Below, piece after piece: positions 19,201 through 26,909 of a stretch of DNA of 64,000 nucleotides. Both the position numbers and the translations under genes were made by a program. The notes below the pieces were generated by a model that was not told the origin of the DNA, searched no databases, and saw nothing but the letters and a program-made list of their open reading frames with translations. This DNA comes from Bacteroidales bacterium UBA1181. GTDB lineage: Bacteria > Bacteroidota > Bacteroidia > Bacteroidales > Paludibacteraceae. How positions within the stretch are numbered: the first letter of the stretch is position 1; every line of letters begins with the position of its first letter. The stretch covers positions 33,744-97,743 of the forward strand of contig DBYR01000019.1 of NCBI GenBank assembly GCA_002310215.1, read 5' to 3'.

Positions 19201-19620
19201 AATGCTTTGATTTAAAAATATTATTATTATGTTCATCAAATACTAAATGCTTTCTTTGCATATTACCCAACGCAAGGGTTATACGTAACTAAATGATTTA
19301 CATACGGATACAAAAATGCATTTTTCTTATATTCCGTACTGACAATGTTTTGTCATACACATACACCGGATAACACTGAAGATACTTGTCTGTGTTGTCT
19401 ACTGGTTTTCTAAAGAACAAATATAAAGCCTTTATTTCGCACGTGTTGTGGATTTTGTACCCAATATCTGTGTAAATCGTTCCACAGTGGTTATGGGTCA
19501 GCATGGAATGTCTAATTTTAAAGGATTATCGGTTTGATAAATGCTATATTTGTGCATTATATTTTATTAACGGTCTATAATACAGCGGCATAGGTTTTGT
19601 CGAGAGCATGCATTTGAAAA

Positions 19621-19637
19621 TGCAAAAACTGTGCCAA
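19621..19637 (-). promoter_or_regulatory. Sigma-54-like promoter
   Basis: On the minus strand TTGGCACAGTTTTTGCA matches the -24 GG and -12 GC elements of sigma-54 promoters with exactly ten bases between them. Transcription would start near 19609 and run towards the fibre-like and C25 genes after a long leader of about 400 bases. Confidence 0.5.
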
Positions 19638-19774
19638 AATGTGCCGTTTCGTTGAATGCCACATTTTTTATTGACATACTATAATAAAAGGATGGATGTG
19701 AAGTGGGGGCGGCTGGATTTGGCGTACCGCTATCACATTTTGTTGTAAATCTATGCAATAGTTAAAAACTTTTG

Positions 19775-19782
19775 TATATTTG
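19775..19782 (+). promoter_or_regulatory. Promoter -7 box for the CHASE2 operon
   Basis: TATATTTG ends 17 bases before the ATG at 19800. It rules out the in-frame GTG at 19782 as a start. No clear -33 TTTG is present at the right distance. Confidence 0.45.
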
Positions 19783-19799
19783 TGACAAAGTGTGTGCGT

Positions 19800-21131
19800 A
19801 TGAAAAATATATTGAGATACATACTCCACTCGATTGGGATAATGCTAATCATAGTGACGATATGTGCGATCGTGAATGAGTTGCGTTATAGTTCTTCCTA
19901 TTTGGATCCCGTGGGCCAAATATTGGGGAATTTCACCATGACCGATAGTTATTTCCAGACTGAGAACGACAAATCTGACAGGGAGGCGGATGCTAGTTCC
20001 GATATTATCATCTTGGATTTGGCGCAGTGCTATTCGAGGGCCGACATCGCCGCCGGGATTGAATATATGCACAATGCGGGGGCGAAAGTGATTGCCCTCG
20101 ACGTTATCTTCAGTGGTGCGGGAGATGGAGACACGCTTGCCAATGACAGTCTCGAACATGTCATCGCCCGTTGCAAGGACAATGTGATCGCCGCATGCAG
20201 GATGGTGCCTCAGTATGATCCGTTGCAGAAAGTGGCTGCGGGTGGGGACGAGATGAACATCAGCAAGTTTAAGAAGGAGGAGTCCTACTTCGTGAAGAAC
20301 ACCGGTTGCGTTGAGGCTTGCGTGAATGTGGAGAACGAGACGATCCGCAAGTTCAATAAAACCCTCACTTTTGACGACACGACGCTGAGCACTTTCGTTC
20401 ATGAGATTGTCCGGATGGCGCGTCCGGATGTCTATGACTTCTGGGAGAGTCGGGAGGAGAATGAGGAGCTGATCCATTACAAGCAAACCACATTCGAAAA
20501 GATTCTCATACTTGAGGTTTTGGATATTGTGAAGGCTCAAAAGGCTATCAATGCGATGGAGTTCGAGGATCCGATAGAGAAGAAACTGTTGTTGCAGGAG
20601 ATCGAGGGCAACGACACCTATTTTCGTGATCTCATAAAGGACAAAATCGTTTTGGTGGGAGATTATCTGGATTTGAGGGATTTCCATGACATCCCGATTA
20701 ATATTGATGGCACAAGGCGTATCTGTGGAACGACCATCCATGGTTATGCCATCTCGACTTTGACCAAGCCGGGCAGACTGATCAATCAGATGTCTGAAAA
20801 AGATGGCTTCCTCTTGGGCTTGCTATATACCTTCTTGTATTGCTTCATCTATTGTTGGATCAACGAGAAGTATAACGATGTGTCGGGTGTGTTGTCCACC
20901 ACCCTACAGATCATTATGATGTTGGCCCTCGTCTTTTTAGGAGGATACTTATTTATCGAACGCCAATACAACATCACATTGCTCTATGCGTTGTTGGGAA
21001 CAGGTTTGGCGGGGTATGCGGCGGAAATCTTCTACTTCTTGCTATTCAAAATACAAAAGATCATAGTGAAGAAGAGGGGAGGAAAGACGCTGGAACAGGA
21101 AATAGTGGAAAACGTAGAAAAACGATATTAA
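19800..21131 (+). CDS. CHASE2-domain membrane protein
   Basis: A 443-residue protein with one N-terminal transmembrane segment (about 5-25), a large extracytoplasmic CHASE2-like domain (about 60-330, with DIIILDLAQCYSRADIAAGI, GAKVIALDVIFSG and KDKIVLVGDYLDLRDFHDIP) and about three hydrophobic segments near the C-terminus. There is no kinase or cyclase output domain; the tail is a short charged stretch. CHASE2 is a sensor domain of unknown ligand found in signalling proteins. The caspase gene starts one base after its stop codon, so the two are surely co-transcribed. It probably senses an envelope signal for the caspase or scaffolds it. Confidence 0.75.
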   Translation: MKNILRYILHSIGIMLIIVTICAIVNELRYSSSYLDPVGQILGNFTMTDSYFQTENDKSDREADASSDIIILDLAQCYSRADIAAGIEYMHNAGAKVIALDVIFSGAGDGDTLANDSLEHVIARCKDNVIAACRMVPQYDPLQKVAAGGDEMNISKFKKEESYFVKNTGCVEACVNVENETIRKFNKTLTFDDTTLSTFVHEIVRMARPDVYDFWESREENEELIHYKQTTFEKILILEVLDIVKAQKAINAMEFEDPIEKKLLLQEIEGNDTYFRDLIKDKIVLVGDYLDLRDFHDIPINIDGTRRICGTTIHGYAISTLTKPGRLINQMSEKDGFLLGLLYTFLYCFIYCWINEKYNDVSGVLSTTLQIIMMLALVFLGGYLFIERQYNITLLYALLGTGLAGYAAEIFYFLLFKIQKIIVKKRGGKTLEQEIVENVEKRY

Positions 21132-21132
21132 A

Positions 21133-23163
21133 ATGAAGAAGTACTTATTGACATTATGCCTATTGGCTTTGTCCATCGCGTATGCGCCGGCGCAGAAAGC
21201 CAATAGGAGCCCGAAGACGGGTAAATGGGGATTCATGAATGGGTCCACATGGGTTATACAACCTATTTACGAGAATTATGATCAGTTCAATGCATTCGCG
21301 GGAAAAAGATATGCGATTGTTCAATACCAGGGTAAATGGGGAGCAATCGCGGCGGATGGTAAGTATTACTGTAAGCCGGTGTTCGTGACCAAGGAGATGG
21401 CTCTCCGTGCCGCCAAGTTGGCTGTTAAGGGAGGTGATAGAAGCGTTTTCCTTTATGCGGTCTACGATAACACTAAGAACAGATGGGGATTCGTGGATTA
21501 TACCGGTGAAATGTATCTTCGCCCGATTTACGAGGAAGTGGATAATGAGTTCACTTTCGACAAGGGAAAGAGTTACGCCATCGTGAAGCTCGATAAGCAA
21601 TGGGGTGCGGTGGACCGTGAGGGTGTGATGGCCATCAACCCATATTTCACTTCGAAGGAGGATGTCCGTAAGGCAGTCAAGGAGTGGGAGATGAAGGCTG
21701 TATTGGGTGACAACATCTATATCGGTTTGAAGAACGGTGTGAAAAAGATCGGTTTCATCAACTATTTGGGTAACTGGATCATGAAACCTGTCTTTGAGAA
21801 TGTGGATAAGACCGCTATTTTCAGTGCGACTTGCAACTATACTGTCGTAAAGTATAAAGGGAAATGGGGTGCTATCGACCGTGCCGGTAACTTCGTCGTG
21901 AAGCCTACATTCGCTGATATGAACGCCGCCAAGGCCGCGGCGAAGAAATGGCAGGCGAATAATCCGAACGGTAGGGTTCCTTCTTCCCAGGTGCCTAATC
22001 TGGAGTCGTTCGCTTATAAGACTCCTAATCTTGCGGCGCAGGAGCCTCAGAAGAGACCTGACCCTACGCCGACCAAGCCGACCAAACCTACGGGTGGTAA
22101 TACTACGCCGACTAAACCGGATCCTACGCCGACTGTCACGCATGTCGTGGAGGGTGCGCCGACCATTAAGATCTTGTCGCCTAAGGATGGTTCACAATAT
22201 TCCTCTCCTGAGGTTACTTTCACCTACGAGACTTCCACCCATGACGGTAGTGAGCCGGAGATCATCGCTTACATCAATGGTGAGTTGATGCCTCGCACGA
22301 AAGGTGTAAAACGTGTCGGAAAACAAATCACACTCACATTGCCTCGTGTGAGCGATTGCCGCGTGCAGTTGATTGCGAAGGATAACAGAGGACAAAATAG
22401 CGACCCAGCCGTTGTGTTGTTGCACTACCGTGGCGACCGTCCGAAACCAGCTTTGCATGTCTTCGCTGTCGGTGTGAGCGATTATGACCAGGCAGACCTG
22501 AGATTGCAACATGCGGCGAAGGATGCGGCAGACTTCATGAATACGGTGAAGACTTGTAACTTGTCCCAATACCAGTCTCTCAAGACCGCCAATCTGATTC
22601 AAGACAAGGGCGCTTCCGACAAGAACATCAAGAAGGGGCTCTCTACGTTGGTGAACTCGGCGAACCAGGGCGATGTAATCTTGCTCTTCTTCTCCGGACA
22701 TGGTGCGAAAGAGGGTGCGGAGACTTACTTCCTGTCATGCAATGCGGAGAGCAATGACCTCTTCTCTTCCGCGGTCGACTTCGATATCATCCGTAGTGCG
22801 TTGAAGAGAATGAAGGACAAGAAATGTAAGATCATCATCTTCATGGATGCTTGCCACTCAGGTTCGATGTATGGCATCAGAGGTGCCGCCGAGACCTTCT
22901 CCATGGCGGAGCCAGACATCATCGGATTCTACTCCAGCACCGAGGCGCAGAAGTCTAACGAGTCCGAGCAATGGGAGAACGGTATCTTCACGAAGGCATT
23001 GCTCGAAGGTATAAAGGGTAAGGCAGTCGATGAGGAAGGAAACATCACGTTGGATGCTTTGGAGCTCTACATCCGCAACCAGGTAAGACAAGCGACGAAC
23101 GGCAGGCAGATGCCAATCTTCGAGAATCGTCAGGGTAACTTCATCCTTTTCGAGAAGAAATAG
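21133..23163 (+). CDS. Secreted WG-repeat caspase-family protease
   Basis: A 676-residue protein. Signal peptide 1-20; six WG-type repeats at about 25-290 (GKWGFM, GKWGAI, NRWGFVD, KQWGAVD, KKIGFIN, GKWGAID); a Pro/Thr linker at about 310-335; an Ig-like domain at about 342-435; then a caspase (C14) domain from 437. His523 (FSGHGA) and Cys574 (MDACHSGS) are the dyad. The domain order suggests an export-competent protease whose WG region binds a partner. It sits between the CHASE2 gene and a FecR/DUF4384-like gene. Caspase-like bacterial proteases often act in regulated proteolysis or cell death; here the location is outside the cytoplasm, so the target is probably an envelope protein. Substrate unknown. 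Confidence 0.85.
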   Translation: MKKYLLTLCLLALSIAYAPAQKANRSPKTGKWGFMNGSTWVIQPIYENYDQFNAFAGKRYAIVQYQGKWGAIAADGKYYCKPVFVTKEMALRAAKLAVKGGDRSVFLYAVYDNTKNRWGFVDYTGEMYLRPIYEEVDNEFTFDKGKSYAIVKLDKQWGAVDREGVMAINPYFTSKEDVRKAVKEWEMKAVLGDNIYIGLKNGVKKIGFINYLGNWIMKPVFENVDKTAIFSATCNYTVVKYKGKWGAIDRAGNFVVKPTFADMNAAKAAAKKWQANNPNGRVPSSQVPNLESFAYKTPNLAAQEPQKRPDPTPTKPTKPTGGNTTPTKPDPTPTVTHVVEGAPTIKILSPKDGSQYSSPEVTFTYETSTHDGSEPEIIAYINGELMPRTKGVKRVGKQITLTLPRVSDCRVQLIAKDNRGQNSDPAVVLLHYRGDRPKPALHVFAVGVSDYDQADLRLQHAAKDAADFMNTVKTCNLSQYQSLKTANLIQDKGASDKNIKKGLSTLVNSANQGDVILLFFSGHGAKEGAETYFLSCNAESNDLFSSAVDFDIIRSALKRMKDKKCKIIIFMDACHSGSMYGIRGAAETFSMAEPDIIGFYSSTEAQKSNESEQWENGIFTKALLEGIKGKAVDEEGNITLDALELYIRNQVRQATNGRQMPIFENRQGNFILFEKK

Positions 23164-23164
23164 T

Positions 23165-23181
23165 TTGGCATGTGTTTTGTA
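23165..23181 (+). promoter_or_regulatory. Sigma-54-like promoter before the DUF4384-like gene
   Basis: TTGGCATGTGTTTTGTA, right after the caspase stop codon, has the -24 GG and a -12 GT (instead of GC) with ten bases between. The expected start near 23192 leaves a 27-base leader containing AAAGGAG before the ATG at 23219. A near copy follows at 24117. Confidence 0.45.
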
Positions 23182-23218
23182 CTAGTATAAGTATAAGTTA
23201 ATAAGAAAGGAGTTTAAT

Positions 23219-24094
23219 ATGAAGAAAAGTTTTTTGATAGCGCTTTTGTCGATGCTGGTTAGCTTCGTCTGCGCACAAGATATTTACGTCTACTCCATCA
23301 TCGGAAAGGCGGAGAAGCAAGCGAACGGGAAGTGGGTTGCCTTGCAGAAGAGAGATCCGCTCCTGTTGACGGATATGATCCGTGTGGATAACAACTCTGC
23401 GTTGTCATTCATCGACCGTAAGGCGGAGAAGATCTATTCCATCTCCCAAAACAATGGTCAGAAGGTGAGCGAGCTGATCGCCAACTACAAGAGCAAGCAG
23501 AGCTATGCCTCCAACTTCGTCTCCCACGCCTCCAAGTCGCTTTTCAACGGAGGTTCGGATAGAATCAGCCATGAGGCCGCCGGTTGTACCTATCGTGGAG
23601 ATATTATCGAGAACGATATCGCGAAGGCGATTTTGGCTAAGCACAATGGTAGTCCGTTGGGTTCCATGAACAATGCCAAGACCGATTACGCCATCTCATT
23701 CTCTATCCTCGACAGAAGGACTAAGGCCGAGTTGGAGGGAGTTGTAGCCTTGGATAGCCAGGCTGTCTTCAGAATCAAGAATAGCAGTGACACTCCGTTG
23801 TACGTGAACATCCTCGACATCAACAAGAACGGCGAGAAGTATGACTGCTTGCCAATCGACGATGCCACGACGATGTCCCACTTGCTCATCCCTGGCAATT
23901 GTACGATCGATTTGACCACGTACCCTGTGGAGTTCTCAGAGCCAGTAGGAATCGACAATCTGATCCTCATCGCGACAGAGGTGCCATACGACCTCCGTCA
24001 GGTCATGAAGTACTTCGATAAGGCGGATGCTTCTAAGGTTCAATCGTCGAATTATCCAGTTGGTGTTTATTGCAAAAAAATTGAAGTAAAATAA
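23219..24094 (+). CDS. Secreted FecR-like/DUF4384-like protein
   Basis: A 291-residue protein with a signal peptide (MKKSFLIALLSMLVSFVCAQ). Residues about 21-75 (VYSIIGKAEKQANGKWVAL, then LLLTDMIRVDNNSALSFID) resemble the FecR-type ligand domain. Residues about 155-285 (FSILDRRTKAELEGVVALDSQAVFRIKNSSDTPLYVNILD in two parts) resemble DUF4384, a domain that often accompanies caspase-like proteases. It is third in the CHASE2-caspase locus, 55 bases after the caspase, with its own sigma-54-like box and a good ribosome site. It may present a signal or act as the caspase's partner. Domain assignments rest on recalled patterns and are moderate. Confidence 0.6.
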   Translation: MKKSFLIALLSMLVSFVCAQDIYVYSIIGKAEKQANGKWVALQKRDPLLLTDMIRVDNNSALSFIDRKAEKIYSISQNNGQKVSELIANYKSKQSYASNFVSHASKSLFNGGSDRISHEAAGCTYRGDIIENDIAKAILAKHNGSPLGSMNNAKTDYAISFSILDRRTKAELEGVVALDSQAVFRIKNSSDTPLYVNILDINKNGEKYDCLPIDDATTMSHLLIPGNCTIDLTTYPVEFSEPVGIDNLILIATEVPYDLRQVMKYFDKADASKVQSSNYPVGVYCKKIEVK

Positions 24095-24116
24095 TAAATT
24101 TATCGATTTGGAGAGT

Positions 24117-24133
24117 TTGGCACGCTTTTTGTA
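24117..24133 (+). promoter_or_regulatory. Sigma-54-like promoter of the sRNA candidate
   Basis: TTGGCACGCTTTTTGTA has the same spacing and the same GT at -12 as the box at 23165; similarity continues downstream (GTACTAAGTATAA). No coding frame follows before the terminator at 24207. Confidence 0.45.
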
Positions 24134-24143
24134 CTAAGTATAA

Positions 24144-24243
24144 TGGCGTTGTGAAATGCTTTCCTTATAAATTTGTAGTTTAGTTCTAATTTGCGTTTTT
24201 TAAAAAGAAAAGCCATCCCATTCGGGTGGCTTTCTTTTTTTCC
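24144..24243 (+). ncRNA. Candidate small RNA (about 100 nt)
   Basis: A promoter-like box at 24117-24133 and a strong intrinsic terminator at 24207-24243 bracket about 65 bases with no coding frame. This is the usual outline of a bacterial sRNA. It follows the CHASE2-caspase-DUF4384 genes and shares its promoter type with the last of them. Ends are estimated from the promoter and the T-run. It could instead be an extra 3' untranslated segment of the operon. Confidence 0.4.
24207..24243 (+). terminator. Intrinsic terminator
   Basis: AAAGCCATCC and its partner GGGTGGCTTT form a ten-pair stem (one G-T pair) around a short CATTC loop, followed by CTTTTTTT. It ends the sRNA candidate and any read-through from the caspase operon. 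Confidence 0.85.
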
Positions 24244-24350
24244 CCTCATCAGGGTACATGCCTATTTTAAAGATAAAAGGGGAAATATTCCTATTTGGAT
24301 GGAACATGTAGATTCTGCTTTTCCAACGAAGATCATATTGGTTCTAACGA

Positions 24351-24384
24351 AAAAAGGCCGACTCCTTTAGGAATCAGCCTTTTT
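24351..24384 (-). terminator. Terminator downstream of tRNA-Phe
   Basis: AAAAAGGC-GA-TCC pairs with GGA-TC-GCCTTTTT (two mismatches, TTTA loop). On the minus strand it lies 3 bases after the tRNA and ends in TTTTTT. It could work in both directions. Confidence 0.7.
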
Positions 24385-24387
24385 GTG

Positions 24388-24460
24388 TGGTACCACCAGG
24401 AATCGAACCGGGGACACAAGGATTTTCAGTCCTTTGCTCTACCAACTGAGCTATGGCACC
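24388..24460 (-). tRNA. tRNA-Phe (GAA)
   Basis: A 73-base cloverleaf on the minus strand. The acceptor arm is GGTGCCA paired with TGGTACC, the D arm contains AGCTCAGTTGGTAGAGC, the anticodon loop CTGAAAA gives GAA, and the T arm is CCGGTTCGATTCCTGG. The discriminator is A and CCA is not encoded. A promoter and a terminator flank it, so it is a single-gene transcript. Confidence 0.97.
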
Positions 24461-24480
24461 AACTTTCTGTTTTTGCTCTG

Positions 24481-24511
24481 CAAAGGTAGGGACTTTTCTT
24501 GAAGTGGCAAA
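24481..24511 (-). promoter_or_regulatory. Promoter of tRNA-Phe
   Basis: On the minus strand TTTG (24511-24508), 19 bases, TACCTTTG (24488-24481), ending 20 bases before the tRNA. A textbook Bacteroidota promoter. Confidence 0.7.
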
Positions 24512-24561
24512 TTTTTTCGGGTTATTTTTTAATATTATTTTTTACATAACTGATAATCAAT

Positions 24562-24569
24562 TATATTTG
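24562..24569 (+). promoter_or_regulatory. Promoter -7 box for the YgjP-like gene
   Basis: TATATTTG 31 bases before the ATG at 24601, with a TTTA 17 bases upstream as a possible -33 element. Confidence 0.45.
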
Positions 24570-24600
24570 TATATATCTTGAGAATTTAAAGGAGGATGAC

Positions 24601-25329
24601 ATGGGCTATAAGGAGGAGGAAATAGAGGTTGAGGGGATTGGAAAAGTTACCGTTTCCTATAGCGTGAGGGCGAAATATATATCCATTAGGATAAAACCGA
24701 AGGAGATTGTATTGGTTATTCCCAGGCGGAACACCTTAAAGGACGCACTTTTTTTCTTGGATAAGAAAAGGGAGTGGATAAAAAATGTGCTGAAGAAGAA
24801 TGAGGATCGGTTGTCTAAAAACCAAGTGGCGGTGTTAGACGAGGCAAGTGAGTACAGGACGTTGACGTTTACGGTGCGTATTGTGCGGGTGGAGGGCGTC
24901 CATTTCCAGTCGTCACTGAAGGATGGGGTGCTCACCATTTCATGTCCGAGGTGCGTCGATATAAGGGCGGACAATGTCCAGACACTTATCCGGAAGGTGA
25001 TAGAGCGGGCCATGTTGGTTGAGGCTAAGCGCGTATTGCCGGAGAGGCTATCGTATATCGCGCAGAGATGTGGCCTACGATATGTTAGCTGTCGCATCCG
25101 CAATGTGCGTTCCATTTGGGGTAGCTGCACAAAGGAAAGCCACATCAGTTTGAATTTATACCTGATGCGGCTTCCGCAACATTTGATAGATTATGTCCTA
25201 ATTCACGAATTGTGCCATACTGTGGAATTGAACCACAGCGATCGGTTTTGGGCTCTTGTCGACTCGTACACGAACGGCAATTCCAAATCGCTCAGGAAGG
25301 AGCTCCGTGGCTATTGCCCTGGTTTCTGA
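24601..25329 (+). CDS. YgjP-like (DUF45) zinc metallopeptidase
   Basis: A 242-residue cytoplasmic protein of the YgjP/SprT-like gluzincin family. The zinc site is HELCHTVELNHSDRFW (HExxH with a third His, near residues 202-214), preceded by the family block SIWGSCTKESHISLNLYLM. Family members are putative metallopeptidases, often beside restriction or repair genes; no such neighbour is seen here. The start is supported by GGAGG six bases upstream of ATG. Its own promoter suggests a single-gene transcript. The substrate is unknown. Confidence 0.85.
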   Translation: MGYKEEEIEVEGIGKVTVSYSVRAKYISIRIKPKEIVLVIPRRNTLKDALFFLDKKREWIKNVLKKNEDRLSKNQVAVLDEASEYRTLTFTVRIVRVEGVHFQSSLKDGVLTISCPRCVDIRADNVQTLIRKVIERAMLVEAKRVLPERLSYIAQRCGLRYVSCRIRNVRSIWGSCTKESHISLNLYLMRLPQHLIDYVLIHELCHTVELNHSDRFWALVDSYTNGNSKSLRKELRGYCPGF

Positions 25330-25344
25330 CTGTTCTTGTGGCCT

Positions 25345-25833
25345 CTAATCCTGCCGTTTCGGGGCGTCGACATGTTTTAACTCGATGTAATTATCGCCTC
25401 GAAGGTTGGTGTTACCATCTTTGTATGCCCAATAGTCGGCCAAATCGATGTAGTAATATCCGTATATATAGTTGTTTGTTATTTTGGTGATATCGATGCA
25501 GGAGATGTCAGATTGCCAGCGGCCTCCGTAATTTATGGCGGCTACGCTGTAGGCATCGTCCAGCCAATACCAGCTGAATTCGTATGTGTAATCATATTGG
25601 CCCTTGATGTAAACTTCCTCGTAGCCGTATTTGTAGCCATTTTCCTCGTAGAAGAAGAATCTGCTGAAGTAGTTTTCCTGTCCGTGGTTTTCTTTGACGG
25701 GCAATACTCCCTCCCAACATACTCCTGTGAGCATCTTCCCTTCCATCTCTTCCTCGTTTTGACATGAGGATAAACAACTGATGGAGATTACCGACAATAG
25801 AATGGCGGTGATTTTTTTGTGTAAAGGTTTCAT
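25345..25833 (-). CDS. Small lipoprotein, function unknown
   Basis: A 162-residue protein with a lipoprotein signal (hydrophobic 8-20, lipobox LSSC ending at Cys24). The mature part is rich in Tyr, Trp and Asp (YEFSWYWLDDAYSVAAINYGG; YIYGYYYIDLADYW) and looks like a small beta-barrel or lipocalin-like fold, as in many Bacteroidales outer-membrane lipoproteins. No family is recognised. It converges on the YgjP-like gene with a 15-base gap and has its own promoter box. Confidence 0.65.
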   Translation of the reverse strand: MKPLHKKITAILLSVISISCLSSCQNEEEMEGKMLTGVCWEGVLPVKENHGQENYFSRFFFYEENGYKYGYEEVYIKGQYDYTYEFSWYWLDDAYSVAAINYGGRWQSDISCIDITKITNNYIYGYYYIDLADYWAYKDGNTNLRGDNYIELKHVDAPKRQD

Positions 25834-25908
25834 ATCTTTTTATATTAGTTTGTACTCAGTTATTGTCGAGTTGTGATGGGCTCTCCCCATATTGCGCCAC
25901 GACTTATA

Positions 25909-25916
25909 CAAAATTA
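25909..25916 (-). promoter_or_regulatory. Promoter -7 box for the lipoprotein gene
   Basis: TAATTTTG on the minus strand, 75 bases before the ATG at 25833; a possible -33 TTTG lies at 25942-25939, spaced 22 bases. Confidence 0.4.
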
Positions 25917-25976
25917 AAAAAATAAAACAGAAAAGCAACAAAATAGGCGTGTTTTTCGCCATTTAGGCATATAATA

Positions 25977-26018
25977 ATCCCTACAACAGTCTCTTTTAAG
26001 GACCACTGTTGTAGGGAT
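25977..26018 (-). terminator. Long hairpin between two lipoprotein genes
   Basis: Perfect 14-base arms ATCCCTACAACAGT (25977-25990) and ACTGTTGTAGGGAT (26005-26018). It lies 30 bases past the stop of the gene at 26048. The following minus-strand bases are TATTATAT rather than a pure T-run, so it may act as an RNA stabiliser as well as a terminator. Confidence 0.6.
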
Positions 26019-26047
26019 ATGGCTTTTAATATTTCACCTTTTTCCTT

Positions 26048-26569
26048 TTAGTCGACGCGATCAATCTTATCTATAAAATCCATTATGAATGACAGCCCAT
26101 TCCCTTCTGCTGTTATATATACTGAATATGTGCCGTCAGGATGGTTGCAGATTTTGGCGGTTGCGGACTTCAGTTCCCGAATTTCGGATGTGCCCCAATC
26201 CTTGAGTACATTCAGACTGTTAGGCCCCATTGTGGCGATGGAGTAGCTGTCCATCCCTGCGTTGGAGAACAAAACCTGCAGGTATTGGGACCCGCAATTA
26301 GTGCTCGAATTTAGGTCATACTCCTTGTTCAGTTCGCTGTCTTTCATCACGAGATTGACAGTTAGTTCGTCGTTTGCTGTCTTGGCTTCGAAATTCAGAC
26401 CGGATTGGGTGGAAAGATGAGTAGTAGTGGTTTTGTATTCCACGCCATTCACCATAATGAGGTGTTTAACTAGCGGCTCTTCCGTTGGATCGTCATATCC
26501 CTTTTCGCAGGAGCTGAGAATGGACATGCACATCATAACCACTGTCCATAAAGTGATAAAGTGTTTCAT
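26048..26569 (-). CDS. Lipoprotein, function unknown
   Basis: A 173-residue lipoprotein. The signal MKHFITLWTVVMMCMSILSSC gives a lipobox with Cys21. The mature part (HLIMVNGVEYKTTTTHLST; LYLQVLFSNAGMD-like strands) looks like a small immunoglobulin- or beta-sandwich fold; no named family is recognised. The ATG at 26569 is chosen because it starts the lipoprotein signal and a promoter box lies at 26623-26630, inside the longer frame. Probably outer-membrane or periplasmic. Confidence 0.65.
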   Translation of the reverse strand: MKHFITLWTVVMMCMSILSSCEKGYDDPTEEPLVKHLIMVNGVEYKTTTTHLSTQSGLNFEAKTANDELTVNLVMKDSELNKEYDLNSSTNCGSQYLQVLFSNAGMDSYSIATMGPNSLNVLKDWGTSEIRELKSATAKICNHPDGTYSVYITAEGNGLSFIMDFIDKIDRVD

Positions 26570-26622
26570 AATGATTGTGTTTATACAATAAAAACCACAT
26601 TCATAAATAGTTGAATGCGGCG

Positions 26623-26630
26623 CAAATATA
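26623..26630 (-). promoter_or_regulatory. Promoter -7 box for the lipoprotein at 26048
   Basis: TATATTTG on the minus strand, 53 bases before the ATG at 26569. The rest of the 26631-26844 gap holds no supported feature. Confidence 0.45.
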
Positions 26631-26844
26631 GTAATCTTATCTTGAATAACGAACAAGTGGGTAATTAAATATATGCGTGATGGGCATTTCGTGTTAATGC
26701 CAAGTGATTGTACTTGAATTCGTTGACCGATTTCTTCGGCGAAAAATAGAAGAAGAAATAGATGGTCATTACAAAAACATGGAATCGAGGTGGAGCTACA
26801 ATGTCTTTTTCCCCCTTTTTAGTGCTCGGAATGTTTCTTGTTTA

Positions 26845-26873
26845 TTGGCATTTAAAAGAAATCATTATATTTG
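26845..26873 (+). promoter_or_regulatory. Promoter of the PL11 gene
   Basis: TTGG at 26845-26848 and TATATTTG at 26866-26873, 36 bases before the ATG at 26910. Confidence 0.55.
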
Positions 26874-26909
26874 CGACAATAATAAATAGATACCAAAATA
26901 CTTACCAAA

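Larger units (their letters stand above)
19201..19799. other. 600-base divergent intergenic region
   Basis: No convincing gene is seen between the fibre-like gene and the CHASE2 gene. It holds the palindrome TGACAATGTTTTGTCA (19340-19355), a plus-strand TATATTTG box at 19545-19552, the sigma-54-like box at 19621-19637 (minus) and the CHASE2 promoter box at 19775. A 68-codon minus-strand frame at 19298-19504 is unsupported. Confidence 0.6.

Noticed and set aside
19298..19504. 68-codon minus-strand frame downstream of the sigma-54-like box
   Set aside because: No ribosome site, no family match and low-complexity surroundings; left only as part of the intergenic note.
26704..26889. 61-codon frame before the PL11 gene
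   Set aside because: It contains the PL11 promoter and has no coding character.
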